A stretch of DNA of 6,350 nt. Origin: Methanomassiliicoccaceae archaeon. Lineage in GTDB: Archaea > Thermoplasmatota > Thermoplasmata > Methanomassiliicoccales > Methanomethylophilaceae. Each line of letters starts with the position of its first letter. Within the stretch, counting starts at the first letter, position 1. Both the position numbers and the translations under genes were made by a program. The notes under the pieces were generated by a model. That model had not been told where the DNA came from. It saw only the letters and a program-made list of their open reading frames with translations, and made no database searches. The DNA lies in contig WRNI01000068.1 of assembly GCA_009776695.1 (NCBI GenBank), positions 1 to 6,350 on the forward strand. The letters run 5' to 3'. Shown one piece after another: positions 1 to 5,667 of this stretch.

Positions 1-2
1 AG

Positions 3-110
3 TCCCGACTCCCAGATTTGAACCGGGGATCTGCTGATCTCTGCGGCTGTATCGGAAATTCCGAGAACCCTCTACAGTCAGCCGCTATGGCCAGTCTAAG
101 CTAAGTCGGG
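3..110 (-). tRNA. tRNA-Tyr (anticodon GUA) with intron
   Basis: Read on the minus strand, this folds as a full cloverleaf. The acceptor stem is CCCGACT/AGTCGGG with discriminator A. The D arm carries GG in its loop. The anticodon stem is GCTGA/TCAGC and the T arm is CCCGG-TTCAAAT-CTGGG. The anticodon GTA lies at 75-73 and decodes Tyr. The C1-G72 first pair is the identity pair of archaeal and eukaryotic tRNA-Tyr, which agrees with the anticodon. The mature length is 75 nt after removal of a 33-nt intron (39-71). Exon 1 is 72-110 and exon 2 is 3-38. CCA is not encoded, because CT follows the discriminator. The D-stem has one T-T mismatch. Confidence 0.96.
39..71 (-). other. Archaeal tRNA intron at position 37/38 (bulge-helix-bulge)
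   Basis: The intron interrupts the anticodon loop after G37, the canonical site. The exon-intron junctions form a textbook bulge-helix-bulge. A 4-bp central helix CTGT/GCAG (one G-T pair) is flanked by two 3-nt bulges, both AGA, on opposite strands. Cutting each bulge after its second base gives exons ending in G37 and starting with A38. Inside the intron, TCGGA-ATT-TCCGA makes a terminal hairpin. This is the substrate form expected for the tRNA splicing endonuclease EndA. The endonuclease itself is not in this window. Confidence 0.9.
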
Positions 111-130
111 CAGACTTGGATAAAAGATTG

Positions 131-146
131 CCTATATATATTTTGG
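131..146 (-). promoter_or_regulatory. TATA promoter of tRNA-Tyr
   Basis: The minus strand reads CAAAATATATATAGG. The TATA centre at about 137 lies 26-27 bp upstream of tRNA base 1 (110), so transcription should start at or within a few bases of the mature 5' end. The A-rich bases just upstream could be the BRE. The tRNA therefore does not depend on read-through from the PAC2 operon on the same strand. Confidence 0.7.
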
Positions 147-183
147 CGGACAAAGGATGTGCGGAAGATGTTACGCGCATAAG

Positions 184-206
184 GTAAAAATGCCGTATGT
201 TCGGTT
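184..206 (-). terminator. Possible terminator of the ribosomal/PAC2 operon
   Basis: Shortly after the PAC2 stop, the minus strand has a small CCG-AACATA-CGG inverted repeat followed by CATTTTTACC with a run of five T (186-190). Archaeal RNA polymerase stops at T tracts with little need for structure. The tract is short, so this is only a plausible site. Confidence 0.35.
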
Positions 207-213
207 CAACGGG

Positions 214-960
214 TCATCCGATGTACCGCATCTGCTCTTTGCTCTGGCCTTCCGCGATCTCTTTTATTTTCGATGTGAACTCGTCCACCTGCTGCGAACG
301 TTCGTCAAGTTCTTTCATATCTACTTCAATACCCAGAATATCGGTAAGAACTTTCAGAAGGACTGCAGAGCTTTTCGGGTCGACGAAGTAACCCGACGTC
401 TCGCCCATCAGGCATACGGCGTCAATTTCCTTAAGACGGCTCATGCCGAGCATCAAACCGCTCGCTCCCGCGATCCCGGCGCTCGGTTCTCCCGGAACGA
501 AGACGACGCCGTGCTCCTCCAGTTCGGGTTTGAGCGATATCGACGATACGGCGCCTAATACCCTCGGACTTTCGACCACGTTACCGGTGCCGTACCCGCC
601 GAGCGTGAATATCTTTGTGACGTTCATTGTGACGGCGATGTTCATTATCTCGTCGGCAAGTTCGAACTGTCCTTCCGGTGACATCCCCTGGAAATCGCCG
701 AGCAGAAGGACAAGGTCGCGGCCGTTGACATTCTTTACGTAATATAATTCGTTGCACGCGAGACGCGCGACGCAGTCTTCGTCAAGTGTCACCTGCGGAG
801 GAAAATGTTTTGAATATATCTCCGCAAATTTCACAGCATTCAGTTCTTCCGCGAGATGGTCCGCCGCTATCTTACCGACATTGCCTACGCCCGGCAATCC
901 TTCGATAAGGACCGGCTCATTCAGAACGGGACGTTCCTTAAAGATCACGGTATTTTCCAT
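214..960 (-). CDS. PAC2-family protein (proteasome assembly chaperone-like)
   Basis: A 248-residue soluble protein of the PAC2 superfamily. Family landmarks appear in order: EGLPGVGNVGKIAADHL (20-36), FPPQV (53-57), GDFQGMSPEGQFELADEI (88-105), LGGYGTG (120-126) and MGETSGYFVDPKSSAVL (185-201). A charged, probably helical tail follows (about 215-248). Eukaryotic relatives help assemble the 20S proteasome, and archaeal PbaB-like members are ATP-independent chaperones. Which role this one has cannot be read from sequence. It is the last gene of the rpl44e operon, its usual place in many archaea. Its ATG overlaps the end of nop10 by 23 bp, and GGAG lies about 10 nt upstream of the start. The reading frame is intact and full length for the family. 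Confidence 0.93.
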   Translation of the reverse strand: MENTVIFKERPVLNEPVLIEGLPGVGNVGKIAADHLAEELNAVKFAEIYSKHFPPQVTLDEDCVARLACNELYYVKNVNGRDLVLLLGDFQGMSPEGQFELADEIMNIAVTMNVTKIFTLGGYGTGNVVESPRVLGAVSSISLKPELEEHGVVFVPGEPSAGIAGASGLMLGMSRLKEIDAVCLMGETSGYFVDPKSSAVLLKVLTDILGIEVDMKELDERSQQVDEFTSKIKEIAEGQSKEQMRYIG

Positions 961-1129
961 TCTCGCCGTACTCCTCTCTTATCGCTTTTCTGCGGTATTC
1001 GCCGTACCTGTCATCAGGCGAGTACTTCGCGGGCAACGCCGTTATTGCCGGAGAACCGCATCCGCACACGTCGTTCATTGTGTATTCGCCGCACACCGAA
1101 CATTTTTTCAGGATCGACGGCATGGTCAC
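938..1129 (-). CDS. nop10: Ribosome biogenesis protein Nop10 (H/ACA RNP subunit)
   Basis: A small zinc-ribbon protein of the H/ACA ribonucleoprotein. In that complex it binds Cbf5 and helps guide RNA-directed pseudouridylation of rRNA. Visible signatures are KKCSVCGEYT, then VCGCG, then the strongly conserved YSPDDRYGEYRRK block. The first metal pair has normal CxxC spacing, but the second is CxC rather than the usual CxxC. The C-terminus runs about ten residues beyond the usual end and into the PAC2 start. The start is ambiguous. GTG at 1129 overlaps the aIF2-alpha stop as GTGA and has a GTGA Shine-Dalgarno-like site 6 nt upstream (63 aa). ATG at 1123 gives 61 aa, MPSILKKC, closer to the family N-terminus. 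I list the longer form without strong preference. Confidence 0.92.
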   Translation of the reverse strand: MTMPSILKKCSVCGEYTMNDVCGCGSPAITALPAKYSPDDRYGEYRRKAIREEYGENGKYRDL

Positions 1130-1908
1130 TTGCTCTCACGTTTAAGGACGGCCTCGCCGCCCGCCTTCACGAGATCGTCTATTACCGCTGATGAGACAAC
1201 TTTCATAACGTCTTCTGCTTCCTTGTAATCGTCGGCGGTTATGACGAGCCTGTATCTCGGGGCGCCGACATACTGCATCGTAACGTTGGAATCCTTCGCC
1301 GCCTTCTCGCCCTTCTTCATCGCGTTCTTTATCAGATCGACGCCGTTCGGCGCCGATGAACGCAATTCAAGTATGCCTTCTATCTGCACATACGGTAACG
1401 TGACGTTCTCCGCCGCAACTTCAATGAAAGTGTCGATCCACTTGCCCTTGAACTCCTCTCTGAACTCATCCGCGGCTGCGGCCACCGCTTCGAACGCTCC
1501 GTATAACGTCTCGTACGTTTCCAAGACCTTGTTGCCGAACGAGGCGTAGGCATCGTCGACGGAGACCGATAACCTTTCGGCGATTATCTCCATTAATTTT
1601 TCTGCCTTCTTCTCGTTCTTCCACTGCTGTATCTTCTCTCTCTTCTGATGCTCGTTCACTGACTTCAGAGAAAGGTCGATATGACCTTTCGATGAGTCAA
1701 CGCCCAGAACTTTGCAGACTATCTTCTGCCCTTCCCTTATGAAATCCCTGATGTACTTTACCCAGCCGGTGGTCACATCCCTGACGTGCACAAATCCTTC
1801 TTTCTCGTCATATTCGTCAAGCGTTACGAAAGCACCGAAGTTCTTTACGCTTTTGACAGTGCATACAACAAGTTCGCCGTCCTCGGGAAAACCTTTGGCC
1901 CTTGACAT
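1126..1908 (-). CDS. eif2a: Translation initiation factor aIF2 subunit alpha
   Basis: The 260-residue alpha subunit of the heterotrimeric aIF2, which brings initiator Met-tRNA to the small ribosomal subunit. An S1 RNA-binding domain fills about residues 10-82, with the block GFVHVRDVTTGWVKYIRDFI in its middle and GHIDLSL at its end. A helical domain follows (about 85-165). The C-terminal alpha/beta domain (about 170-250) has VQIEGILELRSSAPNGVDLIK and YVGAPRYRLVI; it is the part that contacts the gamma subunit. Length is normal for archaea. The ATG shares one base with the rps27e stop (TGATG), and GAGGTG at 1917-1922 is a good Shine-Dalgarno 8 nt upstream. It sits between rps27e and nop10, as in many archaea. 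The beta and gamma subunits are not in this window. Confidence 0.96.
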   Translation of the reverse strand: MSRAKGFPEDGELVVCTVKSVKNFGAFVTLDEYDEKEGFVHVRDVTTGWVKYIRDFIREGQKIVCKVLGVDSSKGHIDLSLKSVNEHQKREKIQQWKNEKKAEKLMEIIAERLSVSVDDAYASFGNKVLETYETLYGAFEAVAAAADEFREEFKGKWIDTFIEVAAENVTLPYVQIEGILELRSSAPNGVDLIKNAMKKGEKAAKDSNVTMQYVGAPRYRLVITADDYKEAEDVMKVVSSAVIDDLVKAGGEAVLKRESK

Positions 1909-2075
1909 CAGCCGACCACCTCAAGCACTTCGCCCTTGATCTCTCCCACGCCGCCTTTCGGCACGATCAGGGGCGAACCGCATACGTGGCAGGTGACCGC
2001 GGTGGCAGCCCGTCTGAATCCGATCTGCTCGTTGCCGCAGTCACGGCACCTTATCTTTATGAAATCGTTGACCAT
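1908..2075 (-). CDS. rps27e: Small ribosomal subunit protein S27e
   Basis: A 55-residue zinc-ribbon ribosomal protein beginning MVNDFIKIRCRDCGNEQIGF. The four zinc ligands are Cys10, Cys13, Cys29 and Cys32, in two CxxC pairs, as in archaeal S27e. The tail GEVLEVVG is also typical. The ATG at 2075 is preceded by GTGATC, a close match to the archaeal Shine-Dalgarno, which overlaps the rpl44e stop codon. The gap from rpl44e is only 4 nt, and the stop overlaps the aIF2-alpha ATG by one base. This points to translational coupling in one messenger. The archaeal protein is shorter than its eukaryotic relatives, so 55 residues is full length. Confidence 0.95.
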   Translation of the reverse strand: MVNDFIKIRCRDCGNEQIGFRRAATAVTCHVCGSPLIVPKGGVGEIKGEVLEVVG

Positions 2076-2079
2076 TTGA

Positions 2080-2358
2080 TCACTCCGTTAGTTCGAATTT
2101 CTTTGCTCTCAGGCACGGTTTCACGTGCGCTTTCTTGCATGTCTCGCATCTGAATCTGATATTGATCCTTTTCGTGGGCTTCTCTCTGCCTTCCGGCTTC
2201 GGCCTCGGGAAACCGCCGTAACCTGCGGTCACCTTTCTGAATCTTCTCTGACCCCATTTGAGCTCACTGGCCTTTTTCTTCTTGACCCTCTCCACATCGT
2301 GCGATGTGTGGGTCTTGCAGTACGGACAGTAGGTCTTTATGACTCTGGGCTTCTTCAT
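2080..2358 (-). CDS. rpl44e: Large ribosomal subunit protein L44e
   Basis: A 92-residue basic ribosomal protein found in archaea and eukaryotes (L36a/L42 in eukaryotes). The start MKKPRVIKTYCPYCKTHTSH is diagnostic. The zinc ligands are Cys11, Cys14, Cys71 and Cys74. A lysine-rich stretch follows the first pair, and GGFPRPKPEGREKPTKR lies in the middle. It is the first gene of the operon. The start is well supported: GGGGTGA (2366-2372) lies 7 nt upstream of the ATG, and a TATA box sits about 48 bp upstream. It binds near the E site of the 50S subunit in known structures. Confidence 0.97.
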   Translation of the reverse strand: MKKPRVIKTYCPYCKTHTSHDVERVKKKKASELKWGQRRFRKVTAGYGGFPRPKPEGREKPTKRINIRFRCETCKKAHVKPCLRAKKFELTE

Positions 2359-2365
2359 TATATAT

Positions 2366-2412
2366 TCACCCCTATAGGGAACAACGTTGCTAATAACGAT
2401 GTTATATAAAAA
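2366..2412 (-). promoter_or_regulatory. Promoter and Shine-Dalgarno of the rpl44e operon
   Basis: On the minus strand a TATA box TTTTTATATAAC covers 2401-2412. Its usual spacing puts the transcript start near 2380, giving a leader of about 22 nt with GGGGTGA at 2366-2372. Three short inverted repeats crowd the same stretch: ATAAC-GAT-GTTAT (2393-2405, overlapping the TATA box), CAACGTTG (2382-2389) and CCCTATAGGG (2370-2379, overlapping the Shine-Dalgarno). They could be regulator sites, but this is untested. Confidence 0.7.
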
Positions 2413-2420
2413 GGCTCACT

Positions 2421-2460
2421 TAACAATAAAATAAGAATACCGTTGCGGGAATGTTCCTGC
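2421..2460 (-). terminator. Likely terminator of the creatininase-rpiA operon
   Basis: About 40 nt after the rpiA stop, the minus strand has a hairpin GCAGGAA/TTCCCGC (2445-2460) with one G-T pair and a small loop. It is followed by the T-rich run TTCTTATTTTATTGTT. A larger GCGGC/GCCGC stem lies between the stop and this hairpin. The site sits just upstream of the rpl44e promoter on the same strand, where a stop would prevent read-through. Confidence 0.55.
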
Positions 2461-2501
2461 GCGCGGCGTGACCCTGCTCCGTGCCGCGTCTGAGTGTACG
2501 C

Positions 2502-3176
2502 TCACATCATCCGTACGTTACCGTCCGCAGACGAGATCACGACGGCCGTCGCCGTGTTAAGGAAAAGGCCGTTGTCGACGACACCGGGTATCACGTTGAT
2601 GCGTGACTCAAGGAAGAACGGATTATCTATTGAATCGAATTTACAGTCGTAGATGTAATTGCCGCTGTCCGTTATGAACGGCTTGCCGTCCTTAACGCGG
2701 AGCGCCGCATCGCACCCCTGCCTCTCCAGCGCCTTCTTCGTCTTGCTGTGGCCGAACACAAGAACTTCAACGGGAACGGGACATTTTGTACCAAGTTTTT
2801 CCACAAGCTTAGAATCATCGATGATTATCACTTCCGACGCGGACGCGGACGCAACTATCTTCTCCCTTAGAAGAGCGCCGCCCAATCCTTTGATGAGATT
2901 CATTTCAGGATCGACCTCGTCGGCACCGTCGATGGTCACGTCGATGCGATCGACATCGTCAATACTGACGATAAAAATGCCGCATTCCCTCGCAATCCTT
3001 TCCGTCTCCGCGGACGTCGCCACGCATTTTAATCTGAATCCTTTTTTCACAAGCTCGCCGACGCGCTTTATCGCATAATACGCTGTAGATCCGGTACCAA
3101 GACCGACCGTCATGCCGTCCGCGATAAAATCGTCCACCGCTTTCTCGGCCGCCGCCTGCTTCGGGTTCACCGTCAT
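2502..3176 (-). CDS. rpiA: Ribose-5-phosphate isomerase A
   Basis: A 224-residue cytosolic enzyme that interconverts ribose 5-phosphate and ribulose 5-phosphate, feeding nucleotide and cofactor synthesis. All family blocks are present: GLGTGSTA (25-32) for phosphate binding, TIDGADEVD (81-89), KGLGGALLREK (96-106) with the catalytic glutamate at 105, and DDSK (120-123) with the conserved lysine. The C-terminal GVVDNGLF block is also normal. Length matches the family. The ATG overlaps the stop of the upstream creatininase gene as ATGA, so the two are almost surely co-transcribed. A weak AAGGGATC lies just before the start, so translation may depend on coupling. Confidence 0.97.
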   Translation of the reverse strand: MTVNPKQAAAEKAVDDFIADGMTVGLGTGSTAYYAIKRVGELVKKGFRLKCVATSAETERIARECGIFIVSIDDVDRIDVTIDGADEVDPEMNLIKGLGGALLREKIVASASASEVIIIDDSKLVEKLGTKCPVPVEVLVFGHSKTKKALERQGCDAALRVKDGKPFITDSGNYIYDCKFDSIDNPFFLESRINVIPGVVDNGLFLNTATAVVISSADGNVRMM

Positions 3177-3877
3177 TTAAGATCCCTTTCTATCATCCTT
3201 ATCACCGTGTCGGTGATATAATTGTTCATCTCTTCTCCCAGCACCGCCGATGCGTCCGCCGTATCGCCCTCGACGCCGTCGGGCATGCACTGCGAAGCAT
3301 CCCTCAGCACCATACCGGAAGCGTCGACGAATCTTCCTCTGGGCCTTTCATTATTAACGATGTCGGGGCATATGTCCAGCATCCTTGATGTTTCCGCGAG
3401 ACCGCCGTGCCCGTCTCCGTCGTAACAGAACGGATCGTATGTTCTCATAACCTCGTAATCGGATATGAGCATTATGCGCACGTCATGTTCCATGACGATC
3501 GCTCTGCACGCTTCCGTTACAGCCGCCATGTGCGACGTTCCGCAATGTCCGCTTATGACGAGTATTCGCGTTACGCCGTGCCATATCAGCGAATCAAGTA
3601 TGTCGTGAACAACGGAACGTAACGAATCGAACGTTACGCTGATCGTTCCGGGAACGTTCTTCATCGACGAATGGTTACCGTACGGCAGCGCCGGAGCAAT
3701 GAGCACATTGTCCATACGTTCCGATATCTCGCGGGCGATATGCTCCGGCTGGAACGTGTCGGTGCCCAACGGCAAATGTGCCCCGTGTGCTTCCGTCGCG
3801 CCTATCGGCAATATCACCAACGCATTCTTCGAAACCGCTTTTTTGAAATCATCAGCTGTTATACTGTCGATCCTCAT
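3173..3877 (-). CDS. Creatininase-family metal-dependent amidohydrolase
   Basis: A 234-residue protein of the creatininase/formamide hydrolase fold. The N-terminal block PIGATEAHGAHLPLGTDT supplies likely metal ligands Glu29, His31 and Asp40. GHCG (110-113) supplies His111, and DGHGGLAETS (155-164) supplies Glu162. The usual NGHGGN motif is here SGHCGTSH, a noticeable change next to a metal-binding histidine. Family members include creatininase, the methanogen FAPy deformylase ArfB of riboflavin/F420 synthesis, and peptidase MftE. ArfB would fit a methanogen and an rpiA partner, but the EAHG start block is of the general type, so substrate is unresolved. It is first in an operon with rpiA. 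No Shine-Dalgarno precedes the ATG, and the TATA-like element is about 30 bp away, suggesting a leaderless or nearly leaderless mRNA. Confidence 0.88.
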   Translation of the reverse strand: MRIDSITADDFKKAVSKNALVILPIGATEAHGAHLPLGTDTFQPEHIAREISERMDNVLIAPALPYGNHSSMKNVPGTISVTFDSLRSVVHDILDSLIWHGVTRILVISGHCGTSHMAAVTEACRAIVMEHDVRIMLISDYEVMRTYDPFCYDGDGHGGLAETSRMLDICPDIVNNERPRGRFVDASGMVLRDASQCMPDGVEGDTADASAVLGEEMNNYITDTVIRMIERDLK

Positions 3878-3901
3878 GCTTACGTGAACGCCGTCAATAA
3901 C

Positions 3902-3914
3902 TTAAAATTATATC
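3902..3914. promoter_or_regulatory. Shared divergent TATA element (creatininase / dph6)
   Basis: TTAAAATTATATC is the only AT-rich block between two divergent starts 55 bp apart. On the plus strand TTAAAATT is centred 26 bp before the dph6 ATG at 3932. On the minus strand ATATAATT is centred about 32 bp before the creatininase ATG at 3877. Neither start has a Shine-Dalgarno, so both messages may be leaderless or have only a few leader bases. Confidence 0.6.
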
Positions 3915-3931
3915 TTCGTCATATGACGGGC

Positions 3932-4606
3932 ATGAGGCTTGCGTCACTGTATTCGGGAGGTAAGGACTCTTCTCTTTCGCTGTATATCGCGGAGCAGATG
4001 GGCCATACCGTTGAGTACATTGTGAATATCGTCCCGTCATCGGATGATTCCATGATCTTTCACGTTCCGAACGCGGATATGGTGCCTCTTCTTGCCGGAT
4101 CGATGGGAAAGCGGCTTGTCACCGCGATGACGGACGGGAGCGAAGATGATGACATGAACGCTCTGCGCACTGCGCTTGATAATCTTGACGTGGACGGCAT
4201 CGTGACAGGAACGGTGTGGTCGGATTATCAGTGGGAGCGCATCAACATAATATGCGGCGACCTCGGTCTTTTCTGTCTCTCACCAATGTGGAGGAAGGAT
4301 CAGGACATCGTCATGAAAGAACTTATCGATTCCGGCATATCATCAGTGATCGTCGGCGTCTACGCCGACGGTCTTGATGAAACATGGCTGGGAAGGAACG
4401 TATGCGACGCGTATGACGATCTGAAAGAGCTCAGATCAAGGAAAGGGATAAGCGTTCTGGGCGAGGGCGGGGAATACGAATCGTTAACGCTCGATTCGCC
4501 GTCGCAGACATCTGAACTTGTGATAAAAGAATACGAAAAGCAATGGAACGGGCACTCGGGGACGCTTACCGTCAAACATGCGGAACTTTCCGGAAAGGTC
4601 AGATGA
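3932..4606 (+). CDS. dph6: Dph6-type diphthine-ammonia ligase (N-type ATP pyrophosphatase)
   Basis: A 224-residue ATP-dependent ligase of the ATP_bind_4/DUF71 family, related to Dph6. Dph6 performs the last step of diphthamide formation on a histidine of elongation factor 2, using ATP and ammonium. The N-terminal PP-loop SGGKDSS (8-14) binds ATP. The family-specific GEGGEYESLTLD block lies near the C-terminus. The protein stops soon after, so it has only the core domain and lacks the extra domains of eukaryotic Dph6. The frame stays open upstream to 3671, but that part is antisense to the creatininase gene. ATG at 3932 is preferred because MRLASLYSGGKDS fits the family and the TATA distance suits a leaderless start; ATG at 3923 is the alternative. 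The 3' end overlaps the convergent peroxiredoxin gene by 8 bp. Confidence 0.9.
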   Translation: MRLASLYSGGKDSSLSLYIAEQMGHTVEYIVNIVPSSDDSMIFHVPNADMVPLLAGSMGKRLVTAMTDGSEDDDMNALRTALDNLDVDGIVTGTVWSDYQWERINIICGDLGLFCLSPMWRKDQDIVMKELIDSGISSVIVGVYADGLDETWLGRNVCDAYDDLKELRSRKGISVLGEGGEYESLTLDSPSQTSELVIKEYEKQWNGHSGTLTVKHAELSGKVR

Positions 4607-5081
4607 TATTGCCTATATCGGAAACGATTTCGTCCATATTGGGCAATACCTTCGGGACAGGCGCTCTCCAGATGTACCTTATTTTTCGATCCGTGCCGAT
4701 GAGGAAGAACTCCCTGTTAGTGAACCCTTTGACAATGGGCGAATCCTCAATGATGGCGCCGTATGCTTTGCTCACTTCCTGACCGATATCGTGTATATGA
4801 TCGTACGGAGAATTCAGACGCTCACGGAACACCTTATGACTTTCAAGGCCGTCAGGATTTATCGTGAATATGCGGACGCCCGTCTTTTCGAAAGAAGGAG
4901 CGAGTTCTATCATCCTCATCATGTACGTCGTACAGTTTATTCCGAAATCACCGACGTAGAAGTTCAGCAATATCGGACCTTTTTTCAATTCATCGTACAG
5001 ACGGAACTCTTTGCGGTCGACGGACGGCATCGCGAAGTCCGGCGCCTCGTCGCCGATGTTCAGTTCTTTGAACTCGTTCAT
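4599..5081 (-). CDS. Peroxiredoxin-like thioredoxin-fold protein (atypical active site)
   Basis: A 160-residue AhpC/TSA-Bcp-like protein. The N-terminal IGDEAPDFAMPSVD, the strand GPILLNFYVGDFGINCTT and the C-terminal REFFLIGTDRKIRYIW match the peroxiredoxin fold, and the length suits the Bcp/PrxQ group. In that group the strand leads into PxxxTxxC with the peroxidatic Cys. Here Cys50 is kept, but the Pro is Val43 and the Thr is Gly47. Cys50 is the only cysteine, so there is no internal resolving Cys. It may be a 1-Cys enzyme with unusual chemistry or a protein with a changed role. The ATG is preceded by CCGGTGATGC, a reasonable Shine-Dalgarno at close spacing. It has its own promoter, divergent from the membrane protein at 5173. 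No terminator is seen before it runs into dph6. Confidence 0.85.
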   Translation of the reverse strand: MNEFKELNIGDEAPDFAMPSVDRKEFRLYDELKKGPILLNFYVGDFGINCTTYMMRMIELAPSFEKTGVRIFTINPDGLESHKVFRERLNSPYDHIHDIGQEVSKAYGAIIEDSPIVKGFTNREFFLIGTDRKIRYIWRAPVPKVLPNMDEIVSDIGNII

Positions 5082-5114
5082 GCATCACCGGATGGCGTGC
5101 CGACAGTAAATCCT

Positions 5115-5157
5115 TTGCGCAACGCTGTGTATCGCGACACAGTGTTTTATATTGCGC
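5115..5157. promoter_or_regulatory. Divergent promoter with inverted repeats (peroxiredoxin / PH-like protein)
   Basis: TTTTATAT at 5145-5152 is centred about 24.5 bp before the plus-strand ATG at 5173, fitting a leaderless start. The same bases read ATATAAAA on the minus strand and would start the peroxiredoxin mRNA near 5123, with a leader of about 40 nt. Between the TATA and that start lies CTGTGT-N6-ACACAG (5125-5142). The perfect palindrome TTGCGCAA spans 5115-5122, and a second TTGCGC lies at 5152-5157. These repeats sit where archaeal repressors commonly bind. Confidence 0.6.
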
Positions 5158-5172
5158 AGCACATGGCAGAAC

Positions 5173-5667
5173 ATGGACGCGGAGCTCTATCATGAATCGC
5201 AGACGGTCGTGCCGTCGTGGGCAGCGCTGGCGACGGCCGCGCTGTGCATAACGATCTCGGCAATAATGATATACATGTTTGCGGAAGACGGCATCGATGC
5301 CGATTCGGCGGAAGGCATCGCGCTTATACTAGGTGTTGTGCTGACAATGGCAACGGCGTTCGCGCTGTTCCTCATAAGGATAAAGGTGACGGTCACGCAC
5401 GTATCACTGAGGGTCGGCATCATAAAAGGACGTCTCGTCCCGATGAGCGACATTGAGCGCACGTCTGCGGAGGAGTTCAGCGCGCTCAGGGATTACGGCG
5501 GATGGGGGATCAAGTTCGGGAAGGGAGGATGGGGCTACATCGCCGCCGGCACCGACAAAGGGATACGCATTCATTTAAAGGACGGAAAGTCGTTCCTGAT
5601 AAGCACGAAAAGGTCCTTCGAGTTCGAGAGCGCGATGAGGATGGCCCTCAGGTCCGTCAAAAGGTGA
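5173..5667 (+). CDS. Membrane protein with two helices and a PH-like domain
   Basis: A 164-residue protein of unknown function. Two hydrophobic segments (about 14-37 and 47-69) are joined by a short acidic loop (EDGIDADSAEG) and should form a membrane hairpin. The C-terminal part (about 70-160) is soluble with beta-strand character. It contains RDYGGWGIKFGKGGWGYIAAGTDKG and then IRIHLKDGKSFLISTKR, a pattern I know from bacterial and archaeal membrane-anchored PH-like (bPH) proteins. No catalytic motif is seen. The start at ATG 5173 is chosen over the in-frame TTG at 5152 because the TATA box overlaps that TTG. No Shine-Dalgarno is present, in line with a leaderless mRNA. The gene stands alone between the peroxiredoxin and the rRNA promoter region. 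Confidence 0.82.
   Translation: MDAELYHESQTVVPSWAALATAALCITISAIMIYMFAEDGIDADSAEGIALILGVVLTMATAFALFLIRIKVTVTHVSLRVGIIKGRLVPMSDIERTSAEEFSALRDYGGWGIKFGKGGWGYIAAGTDKGIRIHLKDGKSFLISTKRSFEFESAMRMALRSVKR

Noticed and set aside
157..558. Plus-strand open frame opposite the PAC2 gene
   Set aside because: It is the antisense shadow of a well-conserved protein gene, with no motifs and no ribosome site.
3671..3931. Upstream extension of the dph6 frame
   Set aside because: The extra 87 residues lie antisense to the creatininase gene and show no conserved character; the PP-loop near the N-terminus fits a start at 3932 or 3923.
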